From: Streptomyces sp. CB02400
Lineage (GTDB): Bacteria > Actinomycetota > Actinomycetes > Streptomycetales > Streptomycetaceae
Assembly: GCF_001905725.1 (NCBI RefSeq)
Contig: NZ_LIWB01000012.1
Location: forward strand, 62,001-126,000
DNA length: 64,000 bases
Direction: 5' to 3'
In this document: positions 27,901 to 34,058 of the stretch, piece after piece
Layout of the letters: every line of letters begins with the position of its first letter
Numbering within the stretch: the first letter of the stretch is position 1
Notes under the pieces: generated by a model
Seen by the model: only the letters and a program-made list of their open reading frames with translations
Databases searched by the model: none
Told to the model about the DNA's origin: nothing
Made by a program: the position numbers and the translations under genes

Positions 27901-28618
27901 CCGGCAGATCGGCGTACCAGTCGTAGAACGACAGCAGGGTGCCGCCGATCAGCGACATGAACCGGGAACCGGCCGCGAAGGACGCCATCGACATCGCCGG
28001 GATCGGGGAGAAACCGGTGACGCGGTCCGGGCCGTACTCCTTGACGGTGTGCACATGGGCGGCGGCGACCAGCTCGGCCACCTCGTCCCAGTCGGCGCGC
28101 ACCAGGCCGCCCTTGCCGCGCGCCCGCTTGTAGGCGCGGGCCTTCGCCGGGTCACCGGTGATCTCCGCCCACGCCGCCACCGGGTCACCGAGCCGCTTGC
28201 GGGCCTCGCGCCACAGTTTCAGCAGCGCACCGCGCACATACGGGTAGCGGACCCGGCCGGGCGAGTAGGTGTACCAGGAGAACGACGCCCCGCGCGGGCA
28301 GCCGCGCGGCTCGTACTCGGGGCAGTCGGTGCCGATCGACGGGTAGTCGGTGGCCTGGTGCTCCCAGGTGATGATGCCATCCTTGACGTACACCATCCAG
28401 GAGCAGGAACCGGTGCAGTTGACGCCGTGGGTGGAGCGCACCACCTTGTCGTGGGACCAGCGGTCCCGGTAGAACCCCTCCCACTTCGGGTCGCCCTCAC
28501 CGAACACCGCGCGCCCGTCGGGCGAGACCTCACGGCGGTTCAGCAGTCTGCGCGCGGCCAGCGGCCAGGTACCCGGTACGGGCTTCTGTCCCCGGCGTGC
28601 GCTCTGATCGTTCTCCAT
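24917..28618 (-). CDS. narG: Respiratory nitrate reductase alpha subunit (NarG)
   Basis: 1233-aa catalytic molybdoenzyme of the DMSO-reductase family; reduces nitrate to nitrite on the cytoplasmic face. Near the N-terminus, HGVNCTGSCSWMVYVKDG gives the His-Cys ligand set of the FS0 [4Fe-4S] cluster, continuing with CPEYEPRGCPRG. YNGTKVVAVSPDYADNVKHA is the usual active-site Asp region. The start ATG 28618 (MENDQSARRG) fits the length of NarG; the open frame runs on to 29740 only because stops are rare in this GC-rich DNA. An OsdR-like box lies 38 bp upstream. Confidence 0.96.
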   Translation of the reverse strand: MENDQSARRGQKPVPGTWPLAARRLLNRREVSPDGRAVFGEGDPKWEGFYRDRWSHDKVVRSTHGVNCTGSCSWMVYVKDGIITWEHQATDYPSIGTDCPEYEPRGCPRGASFSWYTYSPGRVRYPYVRGALLKLWREARKRLGDPVAAWAEITGDPAKARAYKRARGKGGLVRADWDEVAELVAAAHVHTVKEYGPDRVTGFSPIPAMSMASFAAGSRFMSLIGGTLLSFYDWYADLPVASPQVFGDQTDVPEAADWWNAGYLIMWGSNIPVTRTPDAHFLTESRYNGTKVVAVSPDYADNVKHADEWMSPHPGTDGALAMAMGHVILKEFLVDREVPYFQDYLRKFTDAPFLITLREHADGGLVPDGFLTAADLGHEEENAGAKTVLIDAATGEPVVPNGSLGFRWAKGEQGRWNLDLGEVTPELSLLERTVETAEVTLPRFDEGATEGGTTMVRGVPVRTVGGRRVTTVFDLMLAQYGVERAGLPGRWPSSYDDAGEPHTPAWQETITSVPAEQAARIAREFARNAERTGGRSMIALGAGTNHWFHSDTIYRAFLALTTMTGCQGVNGGGWAHYVGQEKVRPLTGFQHLAFAFDWQRPTRHMTGTSYWYMNSDQWRYEAFGTDELASPVGEGKLAGRTFADCLAQAVRLGWTPGHPGFDRNPLDLADEAAQRGRPVAEHIVDELKSGRLRFAVEDPDDPANFPRVLTVWRANLLGSSGKGNEYFLRHLLGTDADVRSAETPSEGRPREVVWRDEAPEGKLDLLVTMDFRMTSTGLLSDVVLPAATWYEKDDLSSTDMHPFVHAFTPAIAPPWQARTDYDTFLTIADRFSELAAGHLGTRTDVLAVPLAHDTPDELAQPGGVVRDWRAGECEPVPGRTMPKLVVVERDYAAVAQKMRAIGPLLDTLGTTTKGVTVHPDREIEDLRHRCGTVRDGVAAGRPSLATASDMCEAILALSGTTNGRLATEGFRELERQTGSEGLVELAAEREAERITFADTRTQPRSVMTSYEWSGSETGGRRYSPFVINTEHKKPWHTLTGRQHFFVQHDWMTELGEQLPVFRPPLNARQAYGDERLHEDGRAEVTVRYLTPHSKWSIHSNYQDNKYMLDLSRGGPVIWMSPADAEKIGVKDNEWIEAYNRNGVVACRAVVTHRMPEGTVYMYHAQDRNINVPKTEISGKRGGMHNSLTRLLLKPTHLAGGYAQFTYAFNYYGPTGNQRDEVTVIRRRSQQVEY

Positions 28619-28655
28619 GGTCAGGAACCTAGGTTTCCGCCGGGGCGCCGGCCTT

Positions 28656-28669
28656 GGGCCGAACGGCCC
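28656..28669. promoter_or_regulatory. OsdR/DevR-like box upstream of narG
   Basis: A 14-bp palindrome GGGCCG-AA-CGGCCC ends about 38 bp before the narG ATG. It agrees with the GGGCCGATCGGCCC-type site I remember for the Streptomyces dormancy regulator OsdR (DevR/DosR homologue). Perfect arms recur upstream of the nitroreductase (33956). Confidence 0.6.
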
Positions 28670-28734
28670 CGGTCCCGGTCCTACCGGCCCGGTCCCCGGC
28701 CCTCCGCCGGGACCCAGGGCCCCGGCGGGCCGGG

Positions 28735-29525
28735 TCAGGCGTACAGGTCCGTGCTCAGATACCGCTCCCCGGTGTCGGGCAGCACGACCACGATCAGCGC
28801 GCCCCGGTGCCGCGGGTACCGGGCGACGGTGGTGGCGGCGTGGAGGGCGGCACCACCCGAGACGCCGACGAGAACGCCCTCGTGGCGGGCCAGCCTGCGG
28901 GCCGCCTCCTGGGCCCCGGACGGGGAGACGCGGCACACCTCGTCGTAGACGGCGGTGTCCAGGACGTCGGGGACGAATACGGCACCGAGACCCTGGACGC
29001 GGTGCGGGCCGGGGGAGCCGCCGGAGAGCACCGCCGACTCGGCCGGCTCCACGGCCACCACGGTGACCTCCGGCTTCTTCTCCTTGAGCACCTGGCCGAC
29101 GCCCGTCACGGTGCCGCCGGTGCCCACCCCGGCCACCAGGACGTCGACCTGTCCCGCGGTGTCCTGCCAGATCTCCTGGGCGGTGGTACGGCGGTGCACG
29201 CCGGGGTTGGCCGGGTTGGTGAACTGCTGCGGCACGAACCAGCCGTGCCGTGCGGCCAGTTCGGCGGCGCGGGCGACGGCCCCGCGCATGCCCTCGGTGG
29301 CCGGGGTCAGGACCAGCTCGGCGCCGTACGCGCGCAGCAGGGCACGCCGCTCCAGGCTCATGCTCTCGGGCATGGTGAAGGTGACCGGGTACCCCTTGGC
29401 GGCGGCCACCGTCGCCAGGCCGACGCCGGTGTTGCCGCTGGTCGGTTCGACAGCACCTCGACGACACGGGCGCCGTGCAGGGCGGGGTCCTTGCGGCAGG
29501 CCGTCCGCAGGTCTTCCAGGAACAT
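28735..29525 (-). pseudogene. Deletion scar: cysE-like 5' end joined out of frame to cysteine synthase (cysK) 3' part
   Basis: From ATG 29525 (AAGGA at good spacing) the first codons read MFLEDLRTACRKDPALHGA then RVVEVL, resembling the start of serine O-acetyltransferase (CysE). At about 29450 the homology switches frame and protein to AVEPTSGNTGVGLATVAAAK, the middle of cysteine synthase, which then runs to a normal stop at 28737-28735 (GTGGTVTGVG and a C-terminal ERYLSTDLYA). The cysK part lacks about its first 65 residues, including the PLP-binding lysine segment. A single deletion between adjacent cysE and cysK would explain this. No active enzyme is expected from it. Confidence 0.8.
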
Positions 29526-30014
29526 GAGGGGTCCTTGTACGGGCGTGGTCGACGGTGGCCGGTGGATGGACGAGGGCGGCCCTCGACGGTGGGGGCGGCG
29601 GAGGAGCACGACGCCGGGGCCTCCCGCGCGCCGTCGTCGGAGGACGAGTGGCGGAGCCGCGGGCGGTCAGAACGCCGGCCGGCCCGTCCGGCGCGGCGGT
29701 ACCGGGCGGTCCCGGACACCGTCGTCCGGGCCGGCGCCACCGGCCGGTGCCCGCGTCAGCCCGTGTGACATCGGCGCCGCGCCCCTCGGAGGGGGAGCGG
29801 GAGGGGGCGCCGGGCGTGCGGATACGCCCGGCCGGGGTGGCTGCCGTGGTCCATGGGAGCGGACGCTGGACTGCGCGGTCCGCGCCCCACCTGGGCCGAA
29901 GTTCCCACCAGCGCCCGGCCGTTCGGCCCCGTTGCGGAGCGGTGGGCCGGGACCGGTGGACACCTCCACGGGTCCGCCCGGCCCAGGTGGCGTGGCCGCG
30001 GTACGGACGATGCT

Positions 30015-30056
30015 GTGACGTGACCGGCCGGGAAGCGACACGGACCGTCACGTCAC
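30015..30056. repeat. 10-bp inverted repeat
   Basis: GTGACGTGAC (30015-30024) and GTCACGTCAC (30047-30056) are exact reverse complements separated by 22 bp. The halves contain GTGA/TCAC elements reminiscent of CRP/FNR half-sites, but the spacing does not form a standard site. Possible regulator binding pair; function unknown. Confidence 0.45.
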
Positions 30057-30448
30057 CCTGCGCGGCCACGTCTTCTCGTGCCACGGGCCGGGCAGCAGGC
30101 GCGGCGAGCTCCCGGACCGGTCACCGTCCGGCCGTTCCTCAGCCACGGCCGGACGCGCGGTCCACCACGTTCCGGGCCGGCCACCACCCGGGCCGGCCGC
30201 CCGGTGACCCGGGTCCCGTCAGGGAACGCGGTGGACCGCGCCGCTCTCACCCGCACGAGCCGGCCACCGCCGACGGCACCCCCGTGTGTACTCCCGCCCT
30301 CGCGGACACCGCGCGCCCTTCCGGCTCCCGTCCTCGCGGACACCACTCCCGTGGAAGCGGCCTGTCGGGGCTGCGGTCCCCGCCCTTCCCGCTCCCGCCC
30401 TCCCTCGCGGCGGGCGGGCCGTTCGGACGGCACGGTCGCCGCGAGGGA

Positions 30449-30462
30449 GGGACCATCGGCCC
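30449..30462. promoter_or_regulatory. OsdR/DevR-like box upstream of the nirK operon
   Basis: GGGACC-AT-CGGCCC. The right half is a perfect OsdR-type arm and the left half has the GGGACC form seen in mycobacterial DevR boxes. It lies 80 bp before the GTG of the small ORF that opens the radical SAM-nirK operon, a plausible activator position. Confidence 0.5.
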
Positions 30463-30541
30463 ACCCGATCGGGACTGATCGGCCGGGGTGCCGGCCCGGC
30501 CCGGTGCACGAGGCTGGTGCCGACCGATCCGGAGGTATCCC

Positions 30542-30712
30542 GTGCACCACCGCAACCAGCATCCGTGCGGATGTGTCCCCCGCAATTTCCCGTCGCGGGC
30601 GCTGAATGCGGCACGGACCGGTCACAGTCCGGCCGCCCGGCCCGTCGTCTGCCACGACTCCCGGGCGGCCGGACGAACACTCGCCACGACCCGGGCGCGG
30701 GGGACCCGATGA
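30542..30712 (+). CDS. Small 56-aa ORF translationally coupled to the radical SAM gene
   Basis: GTG 30542 has an ideal GGAGG six nt upstream, and the TGA overlaps the radical SAM ATG (ATGA). The peptide starts MHHRNQHPCGCVPRNFP, is rich in Arg, Ala, His and Thr, and has three Cys (CGC near the N-terminus and one in VVCHDS). Third-position G/C is about 79%, lower than neighbouring genes, so it may be a weakly constrained peptide or a leader. No homologue is recognised. A radical SAM substrate peptide or a coupling leader are both possible. Confidence 0.45.
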   Translation: MHHRNQHPCGCVPRNFPSRALNAARTGHSPAARPVVCHDSRAAGRTLATTRARGTR

Positions 30713-31938
30713 GCGGCGCACGCGCGATCCGCCGGCAGCACCAGGACGTCACCGACCGGCCCTTCATCGTCATCTGGGAATCCACCCGCGCCTGCCCGCT
30801 GGCCTGCCTGCACTGCCGGGCCGAGGCCGTACCGGACCGCGATCCGCGCGAGCTGGACACGGCCGCGGCCAAGGACCTCCTGGCCCAGATCGCCGCGTTC
30901 GGGCAGCCCGCCCCGCTGTTCGTGATCACCGGCGGCGACCCGTTCCAGCGCCCCGACCTCAACGAGCTGATCGCCCACGGCAAGGAGGCCGGCGTCCGCG
31001 TCGCCGTGTCGCCGTCCGGCACCACGACGCTCACCCCCGAGCGGCTGCGGGAGGTGCACGAGGCCGGAGCCGTCGGACTCTCCCTCAGCCTGGACGGCTC
31101 CACCGCCGAACTGCACGACGGCTTCCGCGGGGTGCCCGGCGTGTACGGCTGGACACTCGACGCGTGGGACGCCGCCCGCGCCATGGGCATGAAGGTGCAG
31201 ATCAACACCACCGTCGCCCGGCACAACCTGCACGACCTGCCGGACGTCGTCCGTCTCGTCCGCGACCACGGGGCGATGCTGTGGAGCGCCTTCTTCCTGG
31301 TGCCCACCGGACGCGGCCGGCAGCTCGGCGAACTCACCCCCGCCGAGACCGAGGACGTACTCAACTTCGTGTACGACGTCGGCCTCACCGTGCCCGCCAA
31401 GACCACCGAGGCCCACCACTTCCGCCGGGTGGCGATCCAGCGCGAGATCCTCGCCCGGGCCGGCGACGACCATGTGGCGGTGCTGGGACTCGGCCCGCTC
31501 TACCGGGAGTTGCGGGAGCGCTCCGCCCGGCTCGGCCTGGACGCCGGGGGACGGCGGGCCCGGCGCCCGCCGCTGGACGTCAACGCCGCCCGCGGCTTCG
31601 TCTTCGTGTCGCACACCGGCACCGTGCACCCCAGCGGATTCCTCCCCCTGGGCGCCGGCAGCGTACGCACCCGCCCCCTGACCGAGATCTACCGCACCTC
31701 GGAGCTGTTCACCGGCCTGCGGGACCCCGACCGGCTGGGCGGACGGTGCGGGACGTGCGAGTTCCGCCGGGTCTGCGGAGGCTCACGGTCCCGCGCGTAC
31801 GGCGTCACCGGCGACCCGTACGCCGAGGAGCCCTGGTGCGGCTACCAGCCGGGATCCTTCACCCGCCGGCCCGATCTGGCGGCGGCCCTTCTCAACACCC
31901 TGCCGGGCACCGAGGAGCGGCATGAGCGGCGACCATGA
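30709..31938 (+). CDS. Radical SAM/SPASM-type protein (NirJ/BA_1875-like group)
   Basis: 409 aa. The radical SAM cluster motif is CPLACLHC (CxxxCxxC) at about residues 26-33, in WESTRACPLACLHCRAEA. GGDPFQRPDL is the SAM-binding GGE-like motif. The C-terminus has a Cys-rich SPASM-like segment: CGTCEFRRVCGG then EEPWC. Relatives include NirJ/Ahb haem-biosynthesis enzymes and the poorly known BA_1875 group (TIGR04053, from memory). Its neighbour is a copper, not haem d1, nitrite reductase, so a haem d1 role is unlikely. ATG 30709 overlaps the small ORF; the 3' end overlaps nirK by 17 bp. Confidence 0.88.
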   Translation: MSGARAIRRQHQDVTDRPFIVIWESTRACPLACLHCRAEAVPDRDPRELDTAAAKDLLAQIAAFGQPAPLFVITGGDPFQRPDLNELIAHGKEAGVRVAVSPSGTTTLTPERLREVHEAGAVGLSLSLDGSTAELHDGFRGVPGVYGWTLDAWDAARAMGMKVQINTTVARHNLHDLPDVVRLVRDHGAMLWSAFFLVPTGRGRQLGELTPAETEDVLNFVYDVGLTVPAKTTEAHHFRRVAIQREILARAGDDHVAVLGLGPLYRELRERSARLGLDAGGRRARRPPLDVNAARGFVFVSHTGTVHPSGFLPLGAGSVRTRPLTEIYRTSELFTGLRDPDRLGGRCGTCEFRRVCGGSRSRAYGVTGDPYAEEPWCGYQPGSFTRRPDLAAALLNTLPGTEERHERRP

Positions 31939-33289
31939 CCGCCCCTCCCGGCGGCCCGCCCTCCTGGGCACCGCGGCCGGAGCGGCCCTGACCGTGCTGG
32001 CCGTGCTCGCCGCCAACAGCGGCGGGGACACGGACGGACCGGACACCGCGAGCGGCACCGCTGTCACCCGCACCGTCGAGGTCACCCTGGACGACATGCG
32101 CGTGCGCCCCGCCCGCATCGACGTCACCGAGGGGACCGTCCTGCGCCTGGAGGTCACCAACACCGACGCGCAGCGCCACGACCTCGAGGTCGAGAACGGC
32201 CCCGCCACCCCGCTGCTCGCCCAGGGGCAGAGCCGCACCCTCGACCTCGGGCCGGTCACCGAGGACCGCGAGGCCTGGTGCACCCTGCCGGGACACCGCG
32301 CGGCCGATATGACCCTGGACATCGTCGTCCGCGGGACGGCCGCCGCCGACAGCCACGACAGCCACGACAGCCACGACAGCCACGACGGCCACGGCGGGCA
32401 CTCCTCCGACGGCACGGGCCTCGACCTCGGCGCAGGCTTCTCCCCGGACTGGCGGCCGCGCACGGCCGACCTCGCCCCCGCACCGGAGGGACGGACCCAC
32501 AAGCTGGAACTGCGCGCCACCCGCACCACGGCCGAGGTCGCCCCCGGCGTCGAACAGCAGATGTGGACCTTCGGCGGCACCGCACCCGGCCCCACCCTGC
32601 GCGGCAAGGTCGGCGACGTCTTCGAGATCACCCTGGTCAACGACGACGAAACCATGGGCCACGGCATCGACTTCCACGCCGGGTCCCTCGCCCCCGACCG
32701 GCCCATGCGCACCCTCCAGCCCGGCGAACGCCTCGTCTACCGCTTCCGCGCGGAGAGGGCCGGGGCCTGGCTGTACCACTGCGGCACCGCCCCCATGCTC
32801 CAGCACATCGGCAACGGCATGTACGGCGCCGTCGTCATCGACCCGCCCGGCCTGAAGGAGGTGGACCACGAGTACCTCCTGGTCTCCTCCGAGCTCTACC
32901 TCGGCACCCCCGGCAGCACCGCCCAGGTGACCAGGATGCGCGAGGGCACCCCCGACGCCTGGGTCTTCAACGGCGTCGCCGCCCAGTACGCGAAGCGGCC
33001 CCTGACCGTGAAGGCCGGGGAACGGGCCCGGTTCTGGGTGGTCGACGCCGGGCCGGGCGACCCGGTGGCCTTCCACATCGTCGGAACCGCCTTCGACACG
33101 GTGTACAAGGAAGGCGCCTACCTGCTGACACCGGACCGGCCCGGCGGCGCGCAGGTGCTGGACCTGGCCCCGGCCCAGGGCGGCTTCGTCGAGACCACGT
33201 TCCCCGGGGCCGGGCACTACTCCTTCGTCGACCACGACATGCGGCACGCCGAGGCCGGCGCACACGGCACCGTGGAGGTGAGCCGGTAG
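31922..33289 (+). CDS. nirK: Copper nitrite reductase NirK with N-terminal cupredoxin domain and His/Asp-rich linker
   Basis: 455-aa exported enzyme reducing nitrite to NO. A Tat-like signal anchor (SRRPALLG, hydrophobic to about 31) precedes a plastocyanin-like domain with type 1 copper ligands His86, Cys120, His125, Met130. Residues 144-160 repeat SHD four times (then GHGGH), a likely metal-binding linker. The NirK core follows with type 1 ligands His247, Cys287, His295, Met300, type 2 ligands His252, His286, His438, and catalytic Asp250 and His385. All residues needed for activity are present. The extra N-terminal cupredoxin resembles Hyphomicrobium-type three-domain NirK. GAGGAG precedes ATG 31922. 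Confidence 0.92.
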   Translation: MSGDHDRPSRRPALLGTAAGAALTVLAVLAANSGGDTDGPDTASGTAVTRTVEVTLDDMRVRPARIDVTEGTVLRLEVTNTDAQRHDLEVENGPATPLLAQGQSRTLDLGPVTEDREAWCTLPGHRAADMTLDIVVRGTAAADSHDSHDSHDSHDGHGGHSSDGTGLDLGAGFSPDWRPRTADLAPAPEGRTHKLELRATRTTAEVAPGVEQQMWTFGGTAPGPTLRGKVGDVFEITLVNDDETMGHGIDFHAGSLAPDRPMRTLQPGERLVYRFRAERAGAWLYHCGTAPMLQHIGNGMYGAVVIDPPGLKEVDHEYLLVSSELYLGTPGSTAQVTRMREGTPDAWVFNGVAAQYAKRPLTVKAGERARFWVVDAGPGDPVAFHIVGTAFDTVYKEGAYLLTPDRPGGAQVLDLAPAQGGFVETTFPGAGHYSFVDHDMRHAEAGAHGTVEVSR

Positions 33290-33735
33290 TGGACACCGTA
33301 GGACCCTGGTCCCTGGTGCGCTTCGCGCACGTGGCGGGCGCCGCACTGTGGGTCGGCGGACAGCTCGCCCTGTCCCTGGTGGTCCTGCCGCTCGCCAGGC
33401 GCCTGCTCGACCCCGACGCCAAGGCCCGCTTCACCGCCGAGGCGGGACGCCGGTTCGGGATGCTCACCGGCGCGCTGTTCCTGCCGGTGCAGCTCGGCAC
33501 GGGCATCGCCATGGCCTGGCACAAGGGCGTCACCTGGGCCTCCCTCGCCGAACCCGGCTACGGCCGCACCCTGGCCGCCAAACTCGCCCTGTTCGTCCTG
33601 GTGATGGCCGCCGCGGCCGGCCACGGCACCGCCCACGCGCGACACCGCGCCGACCTGGCCCGCGCCCTCGCCGTCGTCTCCCTCGTCGGCTCCCTGGGCG
33701 TCGTCCTCCTCGCCACCGCCCTGCCGGCCACCTGA
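33289..33735 (+). CDS. CopD-like integral membrane protein
   Basis: 148 aa with four hydrophobic segments; the first reads LVRFAHVAGAALWVGGQLAL, where the His resembles haem/copper-binding histidines of CopD (PF05425)/DUF-type four-helix proteins. GTG 33289 overlaps the nirK stop by one base, and GGAGG lies 10 nt upstream. It may help copper supply or electron transfer to NirK. The family call is tentative. Confidence 0.7.
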   Translation: MDTVGPWSLVRFAHVAGAALWVGGQLALSLVVLPLARRLLDPDAKARFTAEAGRRFGMLTGALFLPVQLGTGIAMAWHKGVTWASLAEPGYGRTLAAKLALFVLVMAAAAGHGTAHARHRADLARALAVVSLVGSLGVVLLATALPAT

Positions 33736-33830
33736 GCGCTCCGCCGGCAGTACGGCGATGTGCCGTCGATCGTCCGCGGCGCCGTCGTGGCCGGGCGCGC
33801 CCACGCGGCGGCAGCCGCACATCGGTACGG

Positions 33831-33895
33831 TCCCGCGCCCCTTCAGGGCGCCGCTGGACCTGCTCGGAGCTTCCCGCGTCCCTTCAGGGCGCCGC
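33831..33895. repeat. Two 24-bp direct repeats
   Basis: Copies at 33831-33854 and 33872-33895 differ at one base (TCCCGCG[C/T]CCC then TTCAGGGCGCCGC) with 17 bp between. Each copy contains the small hairpin GCGCCC-CTTCA-GGGCGC or a near version. Similar GCGCCCC...GGGGCGC elements are scattered in many Streptomyces genomes. Confidence 0.7.
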
Positions 33896-33955
33896 CGCCG
33901 GACCCGTCCGGGCGCCCCGTGCCGAGGACCCCAGGGCCCCTCGGCGCGGGGCGAG

Positions 33956-33969
33956 GGGCCGCCCGGCCC
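33956..33969. promoter_or_regulatory. OsdR/DevR-like box upstream of the nitroreductase
   Basis: GGGCCG-CC-CGGCCC, perfect arms of the same form as the box before narG. It ends 89 bp before the nitroreductase GTG. Acg (Rv2032), the M. tuberculosis relative of the gene, is DosR-regulated, which supports the reading. Confidence 0.5.
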
Positions 33970-33998
33970 ATCACCCCGCCCCCGGTGGCGGCGCAGGG

Positions 33999-34025
33999 TG
34001 GAGGAGTACGGGCCGTACTCCTCCA
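33999..34025. promoter_or_regulatory. 27-bp perfect palindrome upstream of the nitroreductase
   Basis: Arms of 13 bp (TGGAGGAGTACGG and CCGTACTCCTCCA) surround one central G at 34012. It ends 33 bp before the start GTG, overlapping the expected 5' untranslated region or promoter. It looks like a strong operator. As RNA the near-zero loop would make a stem of about 11 bp. Confidence 0.75.
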
Positions 34026-34058
34026 CACCGGAGGTTCCCCGGACAGCGAGGAGCCACT

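Larger units (their letters stand above)
29526..30541. other. 1-kb gene-free regulatory region between the cys scar and the nirK operon
   Basis: No ORF here has both a start signal and recognisable protein content. The region is unusually rich in GGCC/CCGG motifs. It contains further OsdR-like sites: CGGCCGTTCGGCCC (29916-29929, one mismatch), GGGCCGTTCGGACG (30416-30429, two mismatches) and the box at 30449. It also holds a perfect 10-bp inverted repeat GTGACGTGAC/GTCACGTCAC (30015-30056). Confidence 0.5.
33736..34058. other. Intergenic region rich in repeats and palindromes before the nitroreductase
   Basis: 323 bp without a gene. It holds a pair of 24-bp direct repeats, an OsdR-like box and a 27-bp perfect palindrome, listed separately. 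The previous operon (nirK) ends at 33735, so this is the promoter region of the nitroreductase. Confidence 0.7.

Noticed and set aside
24752..28948. 1398-aa open frame on the plus strand, antisense to narG and narH
   Set aside because: Its sequence is low-complexity and is the expected mirror of high-GC codon bias in narGH; no protein family and no start signal.
24915..29740. NarG starting at 29740 (1607 aa)
   Set aside because: The first 370 residues are not NarG-like and overlap the cys scar; family start fits ATG 28618.
28735..30084. Full-length 449-aa cysteine synthase
   Set aside because: The upstream two fifths have no cysteine synthase resemblance, the PLP lysine region is missing, and a proper CysE-like start in another frame precedes the junction.
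32341..32395. Short DNA repeats as a possible assembly artefact or CRISPR-like array
   Set aside because: They encode the in-frame SHD repeat of NirK and have no spacers.
33999..34025. Reading the 27-bp palindrome as a terminator of the nirK operon
   Set aside because: It lies 264 bp after the operon end and just before the nitroreductase start, with almost no loop; an operator fits better.
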